A stretch of 64,000 nucleotides of DNA from Nitrosophilus labii (GTDB lineage Bacteria; Campylobacterota; Campylobacteria; Campylobacterales; Nitratiruptoraceae), in NCBI RefSeq assembly GCF_014466985.1, contig NZ_AP022826.1, positions 930,001 to 994,000 on the forward strand, in the 5' to 3' direction. Below, piece after piece: positions 9,463 through 16,901 of this stretch. A model generated the notes under the pieces. The model did no database searches. It worked only from the letters and a program-made list of their open reading frames with translations, and was not told where the DNA came from. Position 1 is the first letter of the stretch; every line of letters begins with the position of its first letter. The position numbers and the translations under genes were made by a program.

Positions 9463-9909
9463 CTAGCCAAGCAGTTTTTTAGCCGTTTGATTTATTCTTT
9501 TTCCATCAGCTACAGAAGCTAGTTTTTTAGTAGCAACTCCCATAATTTTCCCCATATCTTTTAACGAAGTAGCTCCAACTTCTTCTATGATTTTTTTGAG
9601 TTCTGCTTCAAGCTCTTCATCGCTAAGCTGTTTTGGAAGATATGATTTTAGTATTTGTGCCTCTTTTATCTCTTTTTCGTAAAGATCTTCCCTGCCGGCA
9701 TCTTTATACTGTCTCGCAGACTCTTCTCTTTGTTTGACGCTTTTTTGAATTATTTTTATGATATCTTCGTCACTAAGCTCTTTTCTTGAATCTACTTCTA
9801 CTTGTTTTATTGCACTCATTAAAAATCTTACTGTATCTCTTTTGAAAGTATCTTTTTCTTTCATGGCTATTTTAAGATCTTCTTGCAATTTTTTTTTCAA
9901 TTCACTCAT
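9463..9909 (-). CDS. GatB/YqeY domain protein
   Basis: A 148-residue stand-alone YqeY-like protein: ..KDTFKRDTVRFLMSAIKQVEVD near 20-40, the central VKQREESARQYKDAGREDL stretch, ILKSYLPKQLSDEEL, and the C-terminal MGKIMG.ATKKL..ADGKRI block shared with the tail of the GatB amidotransferase subunit. It may bind tRNA or help amidation of mischarged tRNA, but this is unproven for stand-alone members. It is convergent with trpC and divergent from the DksA-like gene. Confidence 0.88.
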   Translation of the reverse strand: MSELKKKLQEDLKIAMKEKDTFKRDTVRFLMSAIKQVEVDSRKELSDEDIIKIIQKSVKQREESARQYKDAGREDLYEKEIKEAQILKSYLPKQLSDEELEAELKKIIEEVGATSLKDMGKIMGVATKKLASVADGKRINQTAKKLLG

Positions 9910-10029
9910 CTGCTCTCCTTTTTAAAATTAAGAAAAATTATAACAAATATTAGATAAAAATCTTATTTATTAATTTTCAAACAAGAATAATATGATAGAA
10001 TTTTTTCAAAATTTTTTTGGGGGAAAAGA

Positions 10030-10380
10030 ATGTTGGAGTTAGACTATTTTAAAGAACTGCTTATAGAGAGAAAAAAACAGATAGAGAAAAATATATTAGA
10101 AACAAATAGTGAACTTGAAGAGTTAAAAAGTGTAGAAATAAACGATGATGGCGATTATGCTTCGTTGTGTACCAATAACCTTATAGATAATGCTATTAAT
10201 GAACAGCAAGTTAACGAGTTAAAAGAGATAGAAGAGGCTCTTAAAAAGATTGAAAATGGTACTTATGGGACTTGTGAAATGTGTGGAGAACCGATAAGGA
10301 AACTTAGACTGAAAGTTAAACCGTATGCCAAATATTGTATTGTATGTCGAGAGATAGTTGAAAAAGAACCTGTACGTTAA
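10030..10380 (+). CDS. DksA/TraR-family zinc-finger regulator
   Basis: A 116-residue protein with an N-terminal coiled coil, the DxxDxA-type tip motif DDGDYA (about residues 38-43) and a C4 zinc finger CxxC-x17-CxxC (residues about 84-108). DksA proteins insert the coiled coil into the RNA polymerase secondary channel and, with ppGpp, adjust rRNA and amino-acid promoters. Retention of both acidic tip residues and all four cysteines suggests activity. It is shorter than E. coli DksA (151), as in other Campylobacterota. ATG 10030 follows GGGGGAAAAG. Confidence 0.88.
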   Translation: MLELDYFKELLIERKKQIEKNILETNSELEELKSVEINDDGDYASLCTNNLIDNAINEQQVNELKEIEEALKKIENGTYGTCEMCGEPIRKLRLKVKPYAKYCIVCREIVEKEPVR

Positions 10381-10526
10381 TAATAGAGCTCTTTTATAAA
10401 ACCATCTCTAAATTAAATAAATTTTAATTGAGCTTTAAAAGAGTTCTTACATAGTTTTAGAATGGCTATCTTGTCATTCTGAGCATTATAAAAATAAAAT
10501 TTTATAGAAATTTAATTTGTAGAGTT

Positions 10527-10730
10527 CTACTCTTTATCTAAATAACGAACATAACTTTTTAAGATTATTTCATAAATTATTTGGGCTTCTTCCTCATTTT
10601 GAAATATCCACTCTACACTTCTTTTGGAAAAATGAAATATTATTGTTGAGTTTTTTCTAGTAAAACTCTCTACATTATAAAGATTTACGGGTTCAAAGCT
10701 TTTATAAGAGATTATTAAAGGCACTTTCAT
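10527..10730 (-). CDS. Small unknown protein (67 aa)
   Basis: No family recognised. It begins MKVPLIISYKSFEPVNLYNV and has alternating beta-like stretches (STIIFHF, SVEWIF) followed by a helix (EEEAQIIYEIILKSYVRYL). A good ribosome site (AAAGGATT) precedes the ATG at 10730, and it is divergent from another small gene 44 nt away whose C-terminus has a similar beta-beta-helix pattern. Coding status is supported by the ribosome site and the amino-acid make-up, not by homology. Confidence 0.55.
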   Translation of the reverse strand: MKVPLIISYKSFEPVNLYNVESFTRKNSTIIFHFSKRSVEWIFQNEEEAQIIYEIILKSYVRYLDKE

Positions 10731-10774
10731 TACAATCCTTTATATAAGAGATTAACTTATTTTAGGATCATTTT

Positions 10775-11044
10775 ATGAAAATATCAATAAAAGATACCGA
10801 ATTTAAGATAAAAGATATTAAAAATATATATCCGAGTGCGATTGTAAGTTTTTGGGGCGAGGAAAAGACACCAATATCCCTAGATTGGTTAGAGCAAAAC
10901 AGAGATAAAGTAATAGTTCACTCTTATGCTATTTTAATACTTTTTAAAAATTCCTCACAAAAAATTGAGATACATTTTAATGAATATGAAGAGATGATGG
11001 ATAGTCTCAAACTACTTTTTGAAAAAATAAAATCTTTAAATTAA
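10775..11044 (+). CDS. Small unknown protein (89 aa)
   Basis: No family recognised. A short beta-rich protein (MKISIKDTEFKIKDIKN..., AILILF, KIEIHF) with a C-terminal helix (EYEEMMDSLKLLFEKIKSL). AGGA lies 7 nt before the ATG at 10775. It is divergent from the 67-residue protein and lies 66 nt before motA, so it may share regulation with the stator genes. The C-terminal pattern resembles its divergent neighbour, hinting at paralogy. Confidence 0.6.
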   Translation: MKISIKDTEFKIKDIKNIYPSAIVSFWGEEKTPISLDWLEQNRDKVIVHSYAILILFKNSSQKIEIHFNEYEEMMDSLKLLFEKIKSLN

Positions 11045-11110
11045 AAAAAATCGTATAAATTCCGATAATTAAGTAATAAAATATATAAATTTTTACTCGT
11101 AGGATTGTAA

Positions 11111-11869
11111 ATGGATATAGCTACTTTAGTAGGTATGATAGGTGCATGGCTTTTAATAATCATATCTATAGTCATAGGCGGAAGTCCTATGGCTTTTGTG
11201 AATGCTCCCTCTTTACTTATAGTTGTAGGTGGTGGTTTAGCTGCCGCAATGGCCGGTTTTCCTATGAAGGACTTTATAAATGGCGTCAAAGCTATTGGGA
11301 AAGCTTTTAAACCAAGTTCACCAGACCCGTTGGAGACAATAGATTTTTTAGTTGAAACTATGAAAAAAGCTAGAAAAGAGGGGATTTTGTCTTTAGAAGC
11401 AGATATAGACAAATATTATGAAAAAGATAGGCTGCTTGGCGATATTATGAGAATGCTTATAGATGGACAAGACATAGAAGAGATTGAAAGTAATGTAGAA
11501 AATGCAATGGCTCAAATAGATCAAAAACTCTCTACGGAGATCAATGTTTGGGACTCACTAGGAGAACTTTTTCCGGCTCTTGGAATGATAGGTACTTTGA
11601 TAGGCTTGATTCAGATGCTACAAAATCTTTCTGATCCTGCCGCTCTTGGTCCAGGTATGGCAGTTGCTATGATTACGACGCTTTACGGTGCTATATTGGC
11701 AAATGTTTTTTGTATTCCTATTGTTAAAAAACTTAAATATTATAAAGATGTCGAGTTAATGTTCAAAGAGTCTTATCTGATAACTGCAAAAGCGATTGAA
11801 AAAGGTTTGAATCCTAACTCTTTGCAGCAAAAACTAGCTGCTTTATACGGTGTTGAAGTTGGTGACTAA
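11111..11869 (+). CDS. motA: Flagellar motor stator protein MotA/PomA
   Basis: The ion-channel A subunit of the flagellar stator, which transmits torque to FliG. At 252 residues it has four membrane helices: MDIATLVGMIGAWLLIIIS (1-20) and APSLLIVVGGGLAAAMAGF (30-50), a large cytoplasmic loop, then the conserved ELFPALGMIGTLIGLIQML and GPGMAVAMITTLYGAILAN (about 150-200). The opening MD.ATL.G.IG is PomA-like. It lies 2 nt before the first of two motB genes, all in one direction. Confidence 0.95.
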   Translation: MDIATLVGMIGAWLLIIISIVIGGSPMAFVNAPSLLIVVGGGLAAAMAGFPMKDFINGVKAIGKAFKPSSPDPLETIDFLVETMKKARKEGILSLEADIDKYYEKDRLLGDIMRMLIDGQDIEEIESNVENAMAQIDQKLSTEINVWDSLGELFPALGMIGTLIGLIQMLQNLSDPAALGPGMAVAMITTLYGAILANVFCIPIVKKLKYYKDVELMFKESYLITAKAIEKGLNPNSLQQKLAALYGVEVGD

Positions 11870-11871
11870 AA

Positions 11872-12570
11872 ATGGCAAGAAAAAAGAAAGAGGAGTGTAA
11901 AAGTGTTCCCGGCTGGCTTGTAAGCTTTGGAGACTTGATGTCTCTCCTTTTAACTTTTTTTATTCTTCTTTATTCTATGAGTACCATATCTTTAGAAAAA
12001 TTTTACCAGTCAATCAGAGGTATTACCGAAGCTTTTGGAGGCAGAACGTTAAAGAGCGAAGATAAAATAATTCAAGGGAAAAAAGTTGAATTAGATTTTC
12101 CTATGTATCCAAAAATAAAGAAGAAAAAAGCCGTACAAAAAAAACTTAATGAAGTCAAAGATATGTTACAAAAAGCCGGTTTAAATGCGGAAGTAGTTTC
12201 GCATGGAAGTTTGATCAAGTTAAGACTTTTTAGTGACAAAATATTCCCCTCAGGTAGTGCATATCCTTATAAAAATGTCATTCCATATATCATGACTCTT
12301 TGTGAAAAACTTAGAGATACCGGCTTGCCGCTTATAATAGTCGGACATACCGATAACGTTCCTATTAGAGGCGGAAGGTTTAGAAACAACCTTGAGTTAT
12401 CTGCCGCAAGGGCTACAAACATATTAAGACTTTTTTTAAAATGCGGATACGAGCAAAAAGCTTTGGCGGCTGAAGGAAGAGGCGAGTTTGAACCTATAGC
12501 TCCTAATGATACGCCGGCTAACAGAGCAAAAAATAGAAGAATAGAGTTTGTAATAGACTTATCTGTTTAA
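11872..12570 (+). CDS. motB: Flagellar motor stator protein MotB (copy 1)
   Basis: The peptidoglycan-anchored B subunit of the stator. It is 232 residues: a basic N-terminus, one membrane helix with the ion-binding Asp21 in SFGDLMSLLLTFFILLYSMS, a plug/linker, and a C-terminal OmpA-like domain (IIVGHTDNVPI, then LELSAARATNILRLF and RAKNRRIEFVI) that binds peptidoglycan. This copy keeps the full OmpA-like signature. It follows motA by 2 nt and precedes a second motB by 9 nt. Confidence 0.93.
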   Translation: MARKKKEECKSVPGWLVSFGDLMSLLLTFFILLYSMSTISLEKFYQSIRGITEAFGGRTLKSEDKIIQGKKVELDFPMYPKIKKKKAVQKKLNEVKDMLQKAGLNAEVVSHGSLIKLRLFSDKIFPSGSAYPYKNVIPYIMTLCEKLRDTGLPLIIVGHTDNVPIRGGRFRNNLELSAARATNILRLFLKCGYEQKALAAEGRGEFEPIAPNDTPANRAKNRRIEFVIDLSV

Positions 12571-12579
12571 GGAAATATA

Positions 12580-13290
12580 ATGGCAAAAAGAAAAAAAGAG
12601 GAGTGTAAAAGTATACCAGGTTGGCTGGTTAGTTTTAGCGATCTTATGTCACTCCTTTTGACTTTTTTTATATTGTTATACGCCATGAGTACTGTAGATA
12701 TTACAAAAGCAATGAAATTTATATCCTATTTTCAAGGTGAAGATCCAAAGTTTGTTCCGGACCAATCGGCAATAATGCCTCCCATAGTTCCCTTTTCAAC
12801 AGATGTAGTTTTAAAGATAAAAAAAAGAATAAAAAAACTCCTGCCTATCTCATCGTACCAGATAGTTGCAACAAAAGAGTATGCTCTTATAAGAATGTTT
12901 GATGACGTTTTTTTTGAACCTAACTCTTATAAACTTACTACAAAAGCAAAAAAAGCTCTTAATGAGATTGCGGAAACTTTGAAAATTATTCAAAAAGATT
13001 TGAAACAAAAGAAGATAAAACTGAAAATAGCAGGACACACTTCAGAGTCTACTCCGGATAAGAAAATCAAAGGAGTGAATGACTCTTGGGATCTTTCTAT
13101 TAAGAGAGCTACTACTGTTGCTGAATATCTGATATTTAAAGGTATTGATCCCTCTTTAATTGCCGTAACGGGTTACGGAGATACAAGACCTCTATATAAA
13201 TGGAAGCATCCTATGCTTCAAAGAAGAAATAGTAGAGTAGAACTATACATAATGGTTGATGCCGAAAGAAAACAAAAGCAGAAGCGTTAA
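12580..13290 (+). CDS. Second MotB-like stator protein (copy 2)
   Basis: A tandem paralogue of motB, 236 residues. The first 38 residues are almost identical to copy 1 (KKEECKS.PGWLVSF.DLMS), including Asp21 in the membrane helix. After that it diverges: the linker differs and the OmpA-like domain is looser (KIAGHTSESTPDKKIKG, then LSIKRATTVAEYLIFKG and QRRNSRVELYIM). It may form an alternative stator with the same MotA or a mixed MotB dimer. Proteins of the dual-B kind are known in polar flagellar motors, but the role here is inferred. Confidence 0.88.
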   Translation: MAKRKKEECKSIPGWLVSFSDLMSLLLTFFILLYAMSTVDITKAMKFISYFQGEDPKFVPDQSAIMPPIVPFSTDVVLKIKKRIKKLLPISSYQIVATKEYALIRMFDDVFFEPNSYKLTTKAKKALNEIAETLKIIQKDLKQKKIKLKIAGHTSESTPDKKIKGVNDSWDLSIKRATTVAEYLIFKGIDPSLIAVTGYGDTRPLYKWKHPMLQRRNSRVELYIMVDAERKQKQKR

Positions 13291-13293
13291 ATA

Positions 13294-14646
13294 TTATAAC
13301 TCCTCTTTTTGGTGCTGAAGAGTTATAAACTGGTCGTTTAGTTTTTGGATAAAGGTTTTTGATCTGTCTATAAGATTATGTAAATAGTTTTTAATCTTTT
13401 TGTTTGTTGCTTTAGAAGGTGCCAAAAGATATGGTTTATACCATTTTGTTTGAAAAATAAAAGAAGATTTTAAAAAGCTGTTTTCTATTTTCTTTGCCAT
13501 AAATTTTGCTATAAAACTTTTTGCTTTGAAATGTAAAAACAGAAAAGCTAAAATTAAAAACCCTATGAGGCCGTAAACAACATATGAGGATGCTCCTAAA
13601 TTTTTTATATATAAAACTATCACACTAAAAAGTGCAATTGTTAAGATATCGGTAATTAAGAGTATAGTTCTAAAACTACTTAATCTCTCTTTCAAAAGAG
13701 GCAAATTTTCTAAAATCTCATTAGATTTTGTTTTTATATTTTTTACTATTCTATAGGCTCTATCAATCAGTACTTTATCTATTTTTTCCAAAATCTCTAT
13801 TAAATCCTCATCTTTTTTCTTCTTTAATCTCTCTTTTTGCTCTTCATTTTCTATTTTTGCTGCACTTTCGTTGTAAATAGCGTAAAATTTTCCGCTTACT
13901 ATCCCTTTTTGAGATAGTGCCCTTTGCCATGCTCCTATAATATCTTCTAGATTGTCCTCTTTTGCGCAAGTATCTATCTGGTTTAGGATATATAAAATCT
14001 TATCTGCGTCTTTGTGATTTTTTGCTACCTCAACAAGGTGGTTTAGTGTATCCCTCATAGCTCCTGGTTCTGGGTGTCTAGCATCAAAAAAGATTAATAC
14101 CAAATCAGAAATGTCGATGATATGTCTAGTAATTTTTAGAGTCTCGTCTCTTTGAACATCTGCATCAAAACCCGGAGAATCTATAAGGATTTTTCCTTTT
14201 ATATTTTCTGTATTTACCGTTTTTAGCTGTAAATACCTGTTAATACTCGTTTCGGTATTGTCAATCTTTTCTATCTCTTTTGAAATATTGTAAAAAGGAA
14301 ATCTAGGATCCGCATCAAGAGCGACTCCCGGCAAAGTTATGACTTCACTATTTTTAGAATAACAAATCACGGTAAATTTATTATCTACGGCTTGATTTCC
14401 GGTAGTTTGGATTTTTTTACCCAGATATTCGTTTATAAAACTAGATTTGCCGGATGAAAAAGTTCCCAAAACAGATATAAGGGGCCACCAAGAGATCTCT
14501 TCAGTAAATGTTTTGTTTTCATCCAAAAAACCAAGCTTTTTAGCTATCTTGTCAAGTTCTTCATACTCATTTATAACTTCTACTAAAACAGGATTTTCTT
14601 GGGTCAGATGCTCTTTTAGTTTTTTATATCTCTCTTTTGGCTTCAT
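13294..14646 (-). CDS. Dynamin-family GTPase with C-terminal membrane hairpin
   Basis: A 450-residue large GTPase: P-loop GTFSSGKSSF (about 61-70), a G2 region T-T-GNQAVDNKFT, G3 DSPGFD (about 167-172) and G4 NQID (about 220), then helices and two hydrophobic stretches (TILLITDILTIALFSVIVLYI and YVVYGLIGFLILAFLFLHF, about 325-375). Bacterial dynamin-like proteins remodel or tether membranes. Many are encoded as pairs; this one stands alone here. It is convergent with motB copy 2 (3 nt apart) and divergent from the nitrite/sulfite reductase. Confidence 0.82.
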   Translation of the reverse strand: MKPKERYKKLKEHLTQENPVLVEVINEYEELDKIAKKLGFLDENKTFTEEISWWPLISVLGTFSSGKSSFINEYLGKKIQTTGNQAVDNKFTVICYSKNSEVITLPGVALDADPRFPFYNISKEIEKIDNTETSINRYLQLKTVNTENIKGKILIDSPGFDADVQRDETLKITRHIIDISDLVLIFFDARHPEPGAMRDTLNHLVEVAKNHKDADKILYILNQIDTCAKEDNLEDIIGAWQRALSQKGIVSGKFYAIYNESAAKIENEEQKERLKKKKDEDLIEILEKIDKVLIDRAYRIVKNIKTKSNEILENLPLLKERLSSFRTILLITDILTIALFSVIVLYIKNLGASSYVVYGLIGFLILAFLFLHFKAKSFIAKFMAKKIENSFLKSSFIFQTKWYKPYLLAPSKATNKKIKNYLHNLIDRSKTFIQKLNDQFITLQHQKEEL

Positions 14647-14747
14647 TTAAAACCTTATTCTTAGTTTTTTTGAAGTATAACAAAATGAGTATCTTTTTTC
14701 AATTATTGATATAATTTCAAAAAAGTATTTAACAAACGGTATAAAGT

Positions 14748-16388
14748 ATGAAACTAAATAAAATCGAAAAACTAAAGTTAAAGCTAAAACCTTTTGATTA
14801 TTACAAACAACTAGATTGTCTAAACCCAAACAATCTAAGCGAAGCAGATAGATTTTATCTTAAAAATTTTGGTATTTACAATACAAAACTAGAGCCCCAA
14901 AAATTTATGCTTCGCTTACGTATAACGGCTGGTAGAATAGAACTTGAAGAACTAAAAAAAGTCCTTTTTTATGCAAAAAAATTTGATGCAAAAATATTAC
15001 TAACAGCTAGAGCCCAGATAGAGCTGCACAATCTTGATTTTGAATCTGTTTTGCATATCCACAAAAACCTAGAAATTGAGCATATTTCATCTTGGCAGAC
15101 ACTTACAGACAACTTTAGAAACATTGTCACTGATCCACTTGACGGAGTAGGGGAGAATAGTTACTTTGAAGTCTATCCCTTGATTTTACAGATGCAAAAA
15201 CTTTTTTTGAAAAATCCCGATTTTGTAGGGATGATTCCAAGAAAATTCAATACAGCAATAAGTGCAAACTCAAAAAATATCTCCTCTTTTTTTAGTAATG
15301 ACTGTTATTTTGCTTTGGCGGAAAAAGATAAAAAAATCGGTTTTAATCTCTATCTTGGAGGTAAAAACCTCGCTATCGCTAAAAATGCGGATATTTTTGT
15401 AATAAAAGAAGAGGTTACTAAGCTCTTTGAAGCAATCATAAAAGCTTATAAAAAATATGGTCTTAGAGAAAACAGAACAAAAGCGAGGCTATACCATCTT
15501 ATACAAGACATTGGCATGGATGGATTTAAAGAGAAGATAAAAGAGTATTACAATAAAGAGTTTATAAACGCAGGGGAACTTATTTGCGAAAAATATAAAA
15601 AAGTTGATGACTGGTTCAATCTAAAAAACGAAACTTTTGCATATAGATTTAAAAGCCGATATGGAGAGATAGATATCGAAACGTTTGAACAAATAGTAGA
15701 TTTTGTTCAAAGTAGCGGTAGCGAAATAAGAGTAGGTATAGATCAAAATCTATATATTATAGGATTAAAAGAGCAAAAATTCCCAATCTCTTCCTTGTCT
15801 CAAAACCAAAATATAATAACTTGTGCCGGAAGCAGATACTGTATATATTCGCTTTTTGATACAAAAAAAGAGGCCGACAAACTTATACTAGAAAAGATAA
15901 ATACATTAAATATTAAAATAGGATACAGCGGATGTCTTAAAGGTTGCGGTAGGCATATTTTAGCCGATATTGGTTTTGTAGGTATTAGAACAAATCTTTT
16001 TGGAGAGGTTGAAAGAGGTGTTAGACTTTATATCGGCGGAGAATATACGAAAGGGAAAAGAAGTGCTAGGATGATATACTGGGCTGTACCTTTGAGAAAA
16101 TTAAACAATCTCTTAGAAATCATAATCGATGAATTTCAATACAGCGGTTATGAGGATTTTGAAGAGTTTTCAAAAAATATTTTAAACAGATATACAGAAG
16201 AGTTTTTAGCTTTTTGGTTTTTAGCAAAACTTTATACCAAAAAAGAGTTATTGTTAAATAAGAGCGAAAAAAATCTTATAAAACATTTTGAAAAAGAAGA
16301 TTTTTTTAAAAATGATCTTCATCAAACAATCAAAATCTTAGAAAAAATAGTTTTTTCAAACATAGATTATTTTTTAGAGACTTCGTAA
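14748..16388 (+). CDS. Nitrite/sulfite reductase (siroheme, 4Fe-4S)
   Basis: A ferredoxin-type siroheme reductase, reducing nitrite to ammonia or sulfite to sulfide in the cytoplasm. At 546 residues it has the two-fold repeat of the family (N-terminal ferredoxin-like half LRLRITAGRIE; middle RTKARLYHLI) and the cluster motif C359-x5-C365-x30-C396-x3-C400 (CAGSRYC, CLKGCGR), which holds the 4Fe-4S/siroheme. In assimilatory nitrite reductases the second pair is usually NGCPNSCG, so GCLKGCGR is a variant. No nitrate reductase or sulfur-assimilation genes are adjacent, so the substrate is undecided. Its last 22 nt overlap the end of a convergent gene. Confidence 0.85.
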   Translation: MKLNKIEKLKLKLKPFDYYKQLDCLNPNNLSEADRFYLKNFGIYNTKLEPQKFMLRLRITAGRIELEELKKVLFYAKKFDAKILLTARAQIELHNLDFESVLHIHKNLEIEHISSWQTLTDNFRNIVTDPLDGVGENSYFEVYPLILQMQKLFLKNPDFVGMIPRKFNTAISANSKNISSFFSNDCYFALAEKDKKIGFNLYLGGKNLAIAKNADIFVIKEEVTKLFEAIIKAYKKYGLRENRTKARLYHLIQDIGMDGFKEKIKEYYNKEFINAGELICEKYKKVDDWFNLKNETFAYRFKSRYGEIDIETFEQIVDFVQSSGSEIRVGIDQNLYIIGLKEQKFPISSLSQNQNIITCAGSRYCIYSLFDTKKEADKLILEKINTLNIKIGYSGCLKGCGRHILADIGFVGIRTNLFGEVERGVRLYIGGEYTKGKRSARMIYWAVPLRKLNNLLEIIIDEFQYSGYEDFEEFSKNILNRYTEEFLAFWFLAKLYTKKELLLNKSEKNLIKHFEKEDFFKNDLHQTIKILEKIVFSNIDYFLETS

Positions 16389-16744
16389 AAAGCTTTTAAT
16401 ATATTTTCTAACATCTTTTTATCTGGAACTGGGTAGTTTTTTTGGTATGTAACATTAAATATTGGTAAATCTTTTCCATACTGAAACTCATACTCTCTTT
16501 TTAATCTCTTTACCATATTTAAACCTTCATCATAATTTGTAAAAAGTGCAGACAAAATATAAAGATCATCTTGAAGATGAAAAAGATAGTCAGATTTTCT
16601 AAAATGATCCAAAAAATCCTTCTCATCGATACTCATTACAAGCAAAGTTATCGGAATCTCATATCTTTTTGCTCTAAAAATATCTTTTTGAAAAGGTGTT
16701 TTTATTTTTTCAAATACATCATCTATATTAATATTCAAAGACAT
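16367..16744 (-). CDS. Possible degenerate GGDEF-like protein (125 aa)
   Basis: A short protein with FRAKRYEIPITLLVMSIDE (about 23-41) resembling the first strand of GGDEF domains (A.R...PLsLl.lDiD), and RKSDYLFHLQDDLYILSAL (about 49-67) resembling the R.sD..fR.GGDEF..l. hairpin, but with QDDLY where the signature would be and the helix between them shortened. If truly related, it cannot make c-di-GMP and may bind a nucleotide or a partner. ATG 16744 has GGAGATCGAGATG upstream. Its stop end overlaps the reductase gene by 22 nt. The family call is my inference. Confidence 0.55.
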   Translation of the reverse strand: MSLNINIDDVFEKIKTPFQKDIFRAKRYEIPITLLVMSIDEKDFLDHFRKSDYLFHLQDDLYILSALFTNYDEGLNMVKRLKREYEFQYGKDLPIFNVTYQKNYPVPDKKMLENILKAFYEVSKK

Positions 16745-16845
16745 CTCGATCTCCTTTTTAAACTCTGAATTATTATATCAAAAAAAGAAAAAGTTATAAA
16801 TGTTTTCAAATTTTTTGCTCAATTTATTTGGATATGCTAAATAAT

Positions 16846-16876
16846 CTTGATATTACTCGACTAAATTTGATACAAT
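16846..16876 (+). promoter_or_regulatory. htpG promoter with HspR-operator-like (HAIR-type) site
   Basis: CTTGATA-N7-ACTAAAT (16846-16866) resembles the HspR-associated inverted repeat CTTGAGT-N7-ACTCAAG. It overlaps a -35 TTGATA (16847-16852), 18 nt before the -10 TACAAT (16871-16876). The same layout precedes cbpA-hspR and clpB in this window, which supports a shared repressor. Direct proof would need footprinting. Confidence 0.6.
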
Positions 16877-16901
16877 TTCAAAAAAACTTAAAGGAGGAGT
16901 T

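Noticed and set aside
11041-11412. A 123-codon minus-strand frame opposite motA
   Set aside because: It is opposite the conserved motA coding sequence with no ribosome site or recognisable product.
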